From: WJJR01 sp964440935
Lineage (GTDB): Bacteria > Zixibacteria > MSB-5A5 > WJJR01
DNA length: 12,200 nt
Assembly: GCA_964440935.1 (NCBI GenBank)
Contig: CAYTTY010000072.1
Span: 1 to 12,200, forward strand
Reading direction: 5' to 3'
In this document: in pieces, positions 1 to 5,483 of the stretch
How the letters are laid out: the number at the start of each line of letters is the position of its first letter
Position numbering within the stretch: position 1 is the stretch's first letter
The notes under the pieces: model-generated
What the model was told of the DNA's origin: nothing
What the model saw: the letters and a program-made list of their open reading frames with translations, nothing else
The model's database searches: none
Position numbers and translations under genes: made by a program

Positions 1-63
1 AAGCTACGGTCCACTGATTACTTATACAAGGTACTTCTGGGACATAACACTAGAATCCACACG

Positions 64-91
64 AGCCCGCCGCTTCTGAAGCCGGCGGGCT
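64..91 (+). terminator. Rho-independent terminator of a gene left of the window
   Basis: A 9 bp GC-rich stem is formed by AGCCCGCCG at 64-72 and CGGCGGGCT at 83-91, with a short extra CTT/AAG pairing inside the loop. It is followed on the plus strand by a short T-rich run (TTTCTC). The minus-strand side lacks a T tract, so it most likely ends transcription of a plus-strand gene whose coding part lies before position 1. No coding sequence is recognisable in 1-63. Confidence 0.6.
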
Positions 92-106
92 TTCTCATGT
101 GACACG

Positions 107-286
107 TTTATAGCGATTGTCAGAAGAACGGTCCGATTCACGAGACCGTAGCATGGCCGTCCCGCTTGCCGTGAGCAAGGTCGACCGGGCCATGCCGCAC
201 GGGCACTTCGGTTTACTCAGTGTAAACGAGGCGCCCGTGCTACATCGCCCGGTCAATCGGAAGACAATTCTGACAATCGCTCTAAA
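107..286. repeat. MITE-like inverted-repeat element next to dnaB
   Basis: The ends are inverted copies of GCGATTGTCAGAA followed by 7 variable bases and CCGATT. The left end is at 113-125 plus 133-138; the right end, on the other strand, is at 268-280 plus 255-260. T/A-rich sequence extends both arms a little further outward. The interior holds two nested hairpins: GCATGGCC (151-158) with GGCCATGC (188-195), and GCACGGGC (197-204) with GCCCGTGC (233-240). The second encloses GTTTAC/GTAAAC. An alternative pairing is GACCGGGC (183-190) with GCCCGGTC (247-254). There is no plausible coding sequence inside. A further single copy of the end motif lies at 11969-11991. The element could be a miniature transposable element, a REP-like unit, or a structured RNA transcribed from dnaB. 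No target-site duplication was evident. Confidence 0.55.
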
Positions 287-1733
287 ATGGCGTATCGCTT
301 GGCGGCATTTCCTCATCCGAGTACGGTCCCCCAACCTCCGGACCCGGCTGACCGACCATGCTCTCCCGCGCCATATTCTCAAATCGCGCATATTCCTTGA
401 TAAAGGTCAGCCGAACCGATCCGGTCGGGCCATTACGCTGCTTGCTGACAATGATCTCCGCCACGTTTGTCAGCGGGTTACCCTGTTTGTCCTGTGTTAT
501 TTCGTACCGCTCCGGGCGGTAGACAAACATCACCACATCGGCGTCCTGCTCAATCGCCCCCGATTCGCGCAGATCGGCGAGTTGGGGCCGACGGTCGCCG
601 CCACGCTGTTCCACTTGACGAGATAACTGAGACAGGGCAATCACCGGTAAATCAAGCTCCTTGGCCAGCGACTTGAGTGACCGCGAAATCATCGAAATCT
701 CCTGCTGACGGCTTTCCAGCGATCGTGGGCCGTGCATAAGCTGGAGATAATCGACGACGATTACTTGCACGCTATGCTGTGCTTTAAGTCGTCGCGCCTT
801 AGCTCGCAGCTCCAGGATCCCCATCCCGGCGGTATCGTCAATGTAGATCGGCGCCTCAGACAACGGCCCGACCGCGATGGAAAGGGCGCTGTACTCATTG
901 GCACGCAGTCGGCCGGTCCGCATTGAATGGGCGTTGATACGTGCCTGCGAGCACAACAACCGTTGCGCCAGTTGCTCCTTGGACATTTCGAGCGAGAACA
1001 CCGCACACGGCATGTGATTGTGAATGGCCATGTTCTCGATAATGTTCATGGCTAACGCGGTTTTACCCATCGATGGCCGTCCGGCGAGAATGATCAACTC
1101 CGATTTGTGCAGACCGGCCAGAATCGTATCGAGTTCATCGAACCCGGTGGACAGCCCGGTGATTCCGCCACCCTTGCGGTGAAACTCTTCGATCGCTTCA
1201 AAAGTGGCGGGTAGGATATCGGCGAGCGAAACATAGTCCTGCCGGGCACGCGATTCGGAAATCGAGAAGATCTTCGCTTCGGCTTCATCGAGCAGATCGC
1301 CGACGTCGCCGGGGGCGGTGTGGCAATCTTCAATGATCTTCGACGATGCCGTGATCAATCGCCGCAGGACGGCCTTATCCTGGATCAGACGTGCATGCGA
1401 CGGGGCGCTGGCGGCAGACAGCACCGAATCGGCAATGTCGATCAGGGCGGCCGGCCCACCCACGGAATCGAGCTGCCCGACGTTCTCCAGCTCGCCCTTC
1501 ACCGTGGCCACATCGACCGGCTCATTACGGTCGAAGAGGGCAAGGATCGCATCAAAAATCTTGCGATGTGCCGGCTTGTAGAAATCGTCGGGGCTTAAGA
1601 TCTCGATGACTTGACCGACCGCGTCGGCGTCCATCATCATTGCGCCCAGCACCGCCGCTTCGACTTCCATCGATTGCGGCGGTACCCGTGCATCGAACCG
1701 CTTATCTGTAAACTGCTGTGATGGTGTTGCCAT
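282..1733 (-). CDS. dnaB: Replicative DNA helicase DnaB
   Basis: This encodes the hexameric helicase that unwinds DNA ahead of the replication fork, moving 5' to 3' on the lagging-strand template and recruiting primase. The 483-residue product is family length. Residues about 20-120 form the N-terminal primase-binding domain, beginning with SMEVEAAVLGAMM. The RecA-like C-terminal domain carries Walker A GRPSMGKT (218-225), FSLEMS (246-251), Walker B VIVVDYLQLM (324-333), LSQLSR (367-372), the SGAIEQDADVV segment (391-401) and KQRNGPTG (431-438) with the expected arginine finger. No intein interrupts it, although DnaB is a common intein host. The ATG is supported by GGAG ending about 9 nt upstream. 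The product ends in the acidic, PF-terminated tail usual for the family, so the 3' end is natural although it touches the inverted-repeat element. It stands alone, not in a visible operon. Confidence 0.97.
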   Translation of the reverse strand: MATPSQQFTDKRFDARVPPQSMEVEAAVLGAMMMDADAVGQVIEILSPDDFYKPAHRKIFDAILALFDRNEPVDVATVKGELENVGQLDSVGGPAALIDIADSVLSAASAPSHARLIQDKAVLRRLITASSKIIEDCHTAPGDVGDLLDEAEAKIFSISESRARQDYVSLADILPATFEAIEEFHRKGGGITGLSTGFDELDTILAGLHKSELIILAGRPSMGKTALAMNIIENMAIHNHMPCAVFSLEMSKEQLAQRLLCSQARINAHSMRTGRLRANEYSALSIAVGPLSEAPIYIDDTAGMGILELRAKARRLKAQHSVQVIVVDYLQLMHGPRSLESRQQEISMISRSLKSLAKELDLPVIALSQLSRQVEQRGGDRRPQLADLRESGAIEQDADVVMFVYRPERYEITQDKQGNPLTNVAEIIVSKQRNGPTGSVRLTFIKEYARFENMARESMVGQPGPEVGGPYSDEEMPPSDTPF

Positions 1734-1860
1734 ATCTCAATTCTCCAAAGTTTCTCCCATCTTACACATGTCGCAGCAGAACACCACCGCAATCACTTTC
1801 TGGTGGAGAACTTGTCGATTATGCGTGGAAAACCACGCCCAAACGCCCCGTCCGGTGTGG

Positions 1861-1889
1861 ATTATAGCGGGGAAACAGCAGTAGCTCAG
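1861..1889 (-). promoter_or_regulatory. Candidate sigma70-type promoter for dnaB
   Basis: Read on the minus strand there is a perfect -10 box TATAAT at 1861-1866, and a weak -35 candidate CTGAGC at 1884-1889 with a 17 bp spacer. Transcription would begin near 1854 and give a leader of roughly 120 nt. That leader contains the hairpin GCGTGG-AAAA-CCACGC (1823-1838) and a weaker one pairing 1784-1788 with 1802-1806. The -35 candidate lies inside the left arm of the palindrome at 1885-1951. The -10 is convincing but the -35 is not. Confidence 0.4.
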
Positions 1890-1903
1890 GAGCACGGCGC
1901 CTC
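1881..1903 (+). repeat. Dispersed GTAG-CAGGAGCAC repeat motif, copy 1
   Basis: The 23 bases here match 12175-12197 at 19 positions, sharing the core CAGGAGCAC. A related inverted copy is at 2037-2055. This copy overlaps the left arm of the palindrome at 1885-1951. Confidence 0.4.
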
Positions 1904-1951
1904 TACCGCCGTAACGATTTGTCGTAACTGTGACGGCGCCGGGCTCCTGAG
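1885..1951. repeat. Palindromic repeat unit (REP-like), long stem
   Basis: CTCAGGAGC (1885-1893) pairs with GCTCCTGAG (1943-1951), and GGCGCC (1896-1901) pairs with GGCGCC (1935-1940), separated by 2-nt symmetric internal mismatches. The loop contains a small ACGA/TCGT hairpin (1914-1917 with 1922-1925). There is no T tract on either strand, so it is not a classic intrinsic terminator, though it could slow or end transcription coming from the Gfo/Idh gene. It starts the palindrome cluster that fills the dnaB side of the 1734-2074 gap. Confidence 0.6.
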
Positions 1952-1952
1952 A

Positions 1953-1979
1953 ACACCCGTCACCATGTGACACGGGTGT
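1953..1979. repeat. Second hairpin of the 1734-2074 palindrome cluster
   Basis: ACACCCGT (1953-1960) pairs with ACGGGTGT (1972-1979). CAC (1961-1963) and GTG (1967-1969) extend the stem past a 2-nt bulge to a 3-nt loop. It starts one base after the preceding palindrome and has no following T run on either strand. It may protect or end the mRNA of the oxidoreductase gene that reads toward it. Confidence 0.55.
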
Positions 1980-2055
1980 CAGGTGCCCCGCACCCCGCGC
2001 ATGAACGCGATGGCCAAATTGTAAGGGATGTTAACACGCGGTGCACCTGTCCTAC
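1980..2055. repeat. Third inverted repeat, containing dispersed motif copy 2
   Basis: CAGGTGCCCCGC (1980-1991) and GCGGTGCACCTG (2038-2049) are inverted copies with one mismatch, separated by 46 bases that include an AT-rich part around 2015-2035. The right arm, read on the minus strand from 2055 to 2037, is GTAGGACAGGTGCACCGCG. This resembles the plus-strand motif at 12175-12197. Together with the two preceding palindromes it makes the 1885-2055 stretch almost entirely inverted repeat. No gene is visible in 1734-2074. Confidence 0.5.
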
Positions 2056-2074
2056 GGCGACGTGAATACTGCCC

Positions 2075-3091
2075 TCACGCCACCTCCACCGGCCCACCAT
2101 TCTGAGCCAAAGAACGACTCGCCGCCTCCAAAATGGAAACGACGCGCCGCCCGGCGACACCGTCTGTCAACGGGAGACGATTCCCCACAATCGATCCGAC
2201 GAACTCCTTTGCTACCAGATCGAGTGCTTCGGTTGAGGCAATGTGCGGTGCGTACATGTCGCCGATCCGGTATTCGACGAGGTTTTTCCGAATCTGTTCG
2301 ACGTTGGTCTCAATCGAGACACCCTTGTCGTACACTTTAATCTTCTCGGATGGCTCGGTATCGTCGTAGACGATCATCCGCTTCGTCCCGCCGATCAACG
2401 TTGTCCGCACCTTCACGGGCGCCAGCCAGTTCAGATGGAAGTGGGCAATGACCGGTTCATCGAACGCGACATTCACATAGGCGATATTCTCGATGGTCGT
2501 CCCGAAGTGTGCCAACCCGACCGCACTCACCTGCTTGGGCTGTTTGCGAATGACCGCATCCATGATCGACACATCGTGCGGCGCCAGGTCCCAGATGACG
2601 TTGACGTCGTGTTGAAACAAACCCAGATTGACGCGCACGGAATCGAAATACAGGATATCACCCAATTCCCCCGAATCGATCATCTCGGTGATTTTGCGAA
2701 CCGCACCAGTATAGAGAAATGTGTGGTCGACCATGACTCTCAGATTCTTTTGATCCGCCATCTCCAGCAGCGCATCACACTCCGCCACCGATGCGCACAT
2801 CGGTTTTTCCAACAGCACATGTTTGCCCGCCGTCAAGGCCGCCTCGGCAAGGGGGAAGTGGGTGTTGACCGGCGTGGCAATCACCACGGCGTCGATATCG
2901 GTTGCCGAAGTGATCTCATCGGCATCCTTCGTCGTACGGACTGTCGGATACCGACCGGCAATAAACGTCAAACGTTCTTCTTGAAGGTCGGCGACTGCTG
3001 CTACATCGCAGTCATCCTGCACCATGAAATTGCGGACCAGATTCGGTCCCCAATACCCGACTCCAATAATTCCAACGCGTACAGTGCTCAT
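2075..3091 (-). CDS. Gfo/Idh/MocA-family NAD(P)-dependent sugar oxidoreductase
   Basis: This is a cytoplasmic sugar or sugar-nucleotide dehydrogenase of 338 residues. The Rossmann nucleotide-binding loop GVGYWGPN is at residues 10-17. The family signature EKPM, with the catalytic lysine, is at 95-98, and a probable catalytic histidine sits in WDLAPHD (167-173). The C-terminal half is the substrate-binding beta-sheet domain. The start at 3091 was chosen because the minus strand has AGGAGGTGA (3100-3108) at 8 nt spacing and the protein then begins directly at the Rossmann strand MSTVRVGIIG. An upstream in-frame ATG at 3172 would add 27 unconserved residues and would lie before the predicted promoter. 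The best-known relatives in glycan loci act on UDP-sugars (WlbA/WbpB type) or inositols. The exact substrate cannot be read from the sequence, but the position after a glycosyltransferase block suggests sugar-precursor synthesis. Confidence 0.9.
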   Translation of the reverse strand: MSTVRVGIIGVGYWGPNLVRNFMVQDDCDVAAVADLQEERLTFIAGRYPTVRTTKDADEITSATDIDAVVIATPVNTHFPLAEAALTAGKHVLLEKPMCASVAECDALLEMADQKNLRVMVDHTFLYTGAVRKITEMIDSGELGDILYFDSVRVNLGLFQHDVNVIWDLAPHDVSIMDAVIRKQPKQVSAVGLAHFGTTIENIAYVNVAFDEPVIAHFHLNWLAPVKVRTTLIGGTKRMIVYDDTEPSEKIKVYDKGVSIETNVEQIRKNLVEYRIGDMYAPHIASTEALDLVAKEFVGSIVGNRLPLTDGVAGRRVVSILEAASRSLAQNGGPVEVA

Positions 3092-3099
3092 CGGTAATC

Positions 3100-3108
3100 T
3101 CACCTCCT
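3100..3108 (-). promoter_or_regulatory. Very strong Shine-Dalgarno site for the oxidoreductase
   Basis: The minus strand reads AGGAGGTGA, an almost full anti-16S match, with 8 nt to the ATG at 3091. It fixes the start codon against the longer open frame. Other starts in the window have much weaker sites, so this gene is probably translated efficiently. Confidence 0.8.
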
Positions 3109-3129
3109 GCCGTTGAATGCGGCTGGGAC

Positions 3130-3158
3130 AGTATAAACGTGTGGCGATACCAAGTAAA
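3130..3158 (-). promoter_or_regulatory. Sigma70-type promoter of the oxidoreductase gene
   Basis: On the minus strand a -35 box TTTACT (3153-3158) and a -10 box TATACT (3130-3135) are separated by exactly 17 bp. That is 4 of 6 and 5 of 6 matches to consensus. The predicted start near 3123 gives a leader of about 30 nt that includes the Shine-Dalgarno site. The gene can therefore be transcribed independently of the nusB-to-YbhN block upstream. Confidence 0.65.
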
Positions 3159-3184
3159 TGGCGAGGCGGCACAATCGAGCCATT

Positions 3185-3202
3185 TCTGGACTCGAATCCA
3201 GA
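3185..3202. repeat. Small inverted repeat after the YbhN-like gene
   Basis: TCTGGA (3185-3190) and TCCAGA (3197-3202) flank six bases that are themselves near-symmetric. It lies between the YbhN-like stop codon and the oxidoreductase promoter. There is no T run on the minus strand, so it is at best a weak terminator; it could also be an operator. Confidence 0.3.
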
Positions 3203-3223
3203 CCTATTGTCAACGGAGGCGAA

Positions 3224-4282
3224 TTATTTAGCGGGGTGATCCCGGTGGACGGCGATTTGATCATCGGGAATGATGCCGTCCTGTTCCGACACCTCTTCGG
3301 CGCGTTCTCCGACATCACGCAGACGAAAGTGCTCCCGACGAAGAAAATAGAATCCCAGCAAGGTGATCGGGATGTATTGCGCGGCATGCAGAATAATGGC
3401 CACGGCCAGACCCTGGCTCTTCTCCAACCCGTAGACCGACAGCGATACCTGGGTGGCCCAGTGGAACACACCAACATATCCGGCCGTCGAGGGAATCGAA
3501 ATCATCAGCGACACGACAACCAGAACGACAAACGAGGCTTCCCATGGAAGATGGTCGAATCCCAATGCTAAAAAGATAAAGTAGTTCGAAATTCCCATGA
3601 TGAACCACAACAGCAGCGATGATGCCGCAACCCCCAGCGTCGTCGGCCAGTTGTGATGAATCCGCAGCCCCAGCGCAAACTTCGTCATGATGTCGCGCGC
3701 CTGGGCCTGAACCTTCTCGGAAAACGGGCGCATCAGTCTTCCGACAACATTCACGACTTGGGTGTTGCGATACTGCAGGAGTGTGAGTAGCGCGCTGAGT
3801 CCGATGGTTACCGCCAGGAAGATCCACCCGACGTACTGAATGCGGCCAGCCTGGGTCAGCTCGGTAATGCGCGAAAAGGCAAACACCAGCCACAGGAAAA
3901 CCAATAACGTCAGGGAATCGTACACACGTTCGACGATGATCGTGGCGAGAGAGGCCGACCGCGACAAGCCTGTCTTTGTTCCCAGCGAGATCGCACGGGC
4001 AATCTCGCCCAACCGCGCCGGCAAGACGTTGTTCACCATAAAGCCGATCATGGTCGACGAGTACACGCGCGCATAGCTCACCCGTCCAACGGGACGCAAA
4101 ATCAGCCCCCAGCGCCACGCGCGCAAAAACATCACGCCGACCACCAGGATCAAATTGGGGATCAGGTATTCCCAGCGTGCGTTTTGCAGCGTAGCCCACA
4201 ACTCGTGGAATTCGACTTTCCGCAGAGCCAACCAGAGGAAAAAGACACTCACCAAGGCGCCGATGATCGCCTTACGACGCAT
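3224..4282 (-). CDS. YbhN/UPF0104-type flippase-domain membrane protein
   Basis: This is a multi-pass inner-membrane protein of about 352 residues. It belongs to the lysylphosphatidylglycerol synthase transmembrane-region (YbhN/UPF0104) family, whose members are linked to moving lipids or glycolipids across the membrane. It has a positive N-terminus followed by a hydrophobic helix, and hydrophobic segments spread over the rest, probably 7-8 helices. The family motif NNVLPARLGEIARA is near residues 82-95, and a late PSTAGYVGVFHW segment is also typical. The C-terminus is a charged tail. The preferred start is the ATG at 4282, with GGCGGAG 7 nt upstream; the ATG two codons earlier (4288) is also possible. 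A longer frame to 4381 would only overlap the glycosyltransferase. The start lies inside the 3' end of the GT4 gene, which suggests translational coupling. The substrate is unknown. Confidence 0.85.
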   Translation of the reverse strand: MRRKAIIGALVSVFFLWLALRKVEFHELWATLQNARWEYLIPNLILVVGVMFLRAWRWGLILRPVGRVSYARVYSSTMIGFMVNNVLPARLGEIARAISLGTKTGLSRSASLATIIVERVYDSLTLLVFLWLVFAFSRITELTQAGRIQYVGWIFLAVTIGLSALLTLLQYRNTQVVNVVGRLMRPFSEKVQAQARDIMTKFALGLRIHHNWPTTLGVAASSLLLWFIMGISNYFIFLALGFDHLPWEASFVVLVVVSLMISIPSTAGYVGVFHWATQVSLSVYGLEKSQGLAVAIILHAAQYIPITLLGFYFLRREHFRLRDVGERAEEVSEQDGIIPDDQIAVHRDHPAK

Positions 4283-5444
4283 GATCATTCTCCGCCAATT
4301 CGACCGGACTGGGCGATCCGATGCGCGTCTCGCCCTGCGCCACCCGTTCGAGAATCGATTCGGTCTCCCGGGCCGCTTCATCCCAGTGAAAGCCTTCCGC
4401 CCACTCCAGCCCGCCGGCGATCAGCGACTCACGCAACGCATCATCGGACATCAGGCGGCGCAGACGGTCGGCCAATGCCTCAATGTCGCCGTACGGATAG
4501 AGCAGCGCCGTCTTCCCGTCACGGGCCGAATCGCGTAAACCGGGAACGTCCGCGCACACAACCGGTGTTCCGCAGGCATTGGATTCGATGTTGGTGAGTC
4601 CCCAGCCTTCTTTCAGCGAAGGACAGACCACGACCCACGATGTGCGCAGAATCTCCACCTTGCGCTCGGCGCTGACATAGCCGGCAAAGCGTACGCGATT
4701 CGCAACGCCCAGATCGACCGCTCGCTGCCGTAAACGCCGATCATCATCTCCGGAGCCGACCACGGTCAGTGTCAGGCTGGGAAACTCATCCTGGATGCGG
4801 GCCGCCGCTTCGAACATGTGGTCGACCGATTTGTACTTTTTCAGCCGGCCGACATAGGTGATCGACGGTTCCGCAGTCTTGTCCTGTAGGGGATCGGTAC
4901 GGTACAACTGGTGGTCAATTCCGCAATGCACCACGCAGATCTGACTCGCCGGAATCCCACGGCTCATCAAATCCTGCTTCGTGCTGTCCGAGATCACCAT
5001 AAACGGCGTCTCGCGGTAATACCGGGGAACCGGTTGCTCCATCAGATAGATATAAGACGCCATCAACGCATTGATTTCCTGAAACACGGTCGTCGCAAAC
5101 AAGTGTGGCACCACAGCGAGAATCGGGACAGTGGAGAACCGGGGTGTATAGATTGGAATCTTGTTGATATCTTCAATCGCGACATCGAACGTTTGCTCAC
5201 GCATCAGTCGTTTGGCGGCACGCGGAGCGGTCCAATTGAATGTGTGCCGGGACCCACGACGAACGACGCGGATCCCATCGTACTCTTCCGTGTCCGCCGC
5301 GCCGGGGAATCCACTGCACAGCAGGGTCACGTCATGGCCCCATCCGGCCAGCCGCGACAGCAACTCCTGCAGGTGCACCTCCGCGCCGCCCGACAGTGGA
5401 TTTTTCAGGTCTTGCCAGTTAATCGCCAGAATTCGAAGAGACAC
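4272..5444 (-). CDS. GT4-family glycosyltransferase
   Basis: The product is a 390-residue GT-B-fold glycosyltransferase of family GT4 (PF13439/PF00534 type). It transfers a sugar from an activated donor to a lipid-linked or glycan acceptor at the inner face of the membrane. The N-terminal acceptor domain has the glycine-rich loop GGAEVHLQ (19-26). The C-terminal donor domain has YVGRLKKYKS (197-206), VVGSGDD (228-234) and the EX7E pair E279 and E287 within KEGWGLTNIES. It starts with GTG at 5444, preceded by AAGGA at about 9 nt. There is no signal peptide or membrane helix. It lies 39 nt after the DUF2723 gene and overlaps the YbhN-like gene, so the three are probably co-transcribed. Donor and acceptor cannot be deduced. 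Confidence 0.92.
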   Translation of the reverse strand: MSLRILAINWQDLKNPLSGGAEVHLQELLSRLAGWGHDVTLLCSGFPGAADTEEYDGIRVVRRGSRHTFNWTAPRAAKRLMREQTFDVAIEDINKIPIYTPRFSTVPILAVVPHLFATTVFQEINALMASYIYLMEQPVPRYYRETPFMVISDSTKQDLMSRGIPASQICVVHCGIDHQLYRTDPLQDKTAEPSITYVGRLKKYKSVDHMFEAAARIQDEFPSLTLTVVGSGDDDRRLRQRAVDLGVANRVRFAGYVSAERKVEILRTSWVVVCPSLKEGWGLTNIESNACGTPVVCADVPGLRDSARDGKTALLYPYGDIEALADRLRRLMSDDALRESLIAGGLEWAEGFHWDEAARETESILERVAQGETRIGSPSPVELAENDHAS

Positions 5445-5483
5445 AATGCGCGTTCCTTGAGGTTGATGCGAACGGCTTCGTGA

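Noticed and set aside
117..626. A 169-codon plus-strand open frame spanning the inverted-repeat element and the dnaB 3' end.
   Set aside because: Most of it is antisense to dnaB and the rest is repeat DNA, with no domain-like sequence.
1815..1840. A possible DnaA box (TTTTCCACG on the minus strand) upstream of dnaB.
   Set aside because: It matches the TTATCCACA consensus at only 7 of 9 positions, stands alone, and is explained by the GCGTGG/CCACGC hairpin.
1737..1973. A 78-codon minus-strand open frame just upstream of dnaB.
   Set aside because: It covers the promoter and palindromes, and the composition is not protein-like (many Trp, Cys and Val with no motif). I see no ribosome-binding site for it.
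2243..3097. A 284-codon plus-strand open frame opposite the oxidoreductase gene.
   Set aside because: It is fully antisense to a gene with clear family motifs, is rich in His, Arg and Asp in the way shadow frames are, and shows no recognisable domain.
3185..3202. A tRNA T-arm-like stretch (CTCGAATCC) in the gap after the YbhN-like gene.
   Set aside because: No acceptor, D or anticodon arms can be drawn around it, and the inverted repeat accounts for the pattern.
3315..4199. A 294-codon minus-strand open frame in another phase within the YbhN-like gene.
   Set aside because: The in-phase protein has convincing membrane helices and family motifs; this one is Cys, Gly and Arg rich and looks like a frame shadow.
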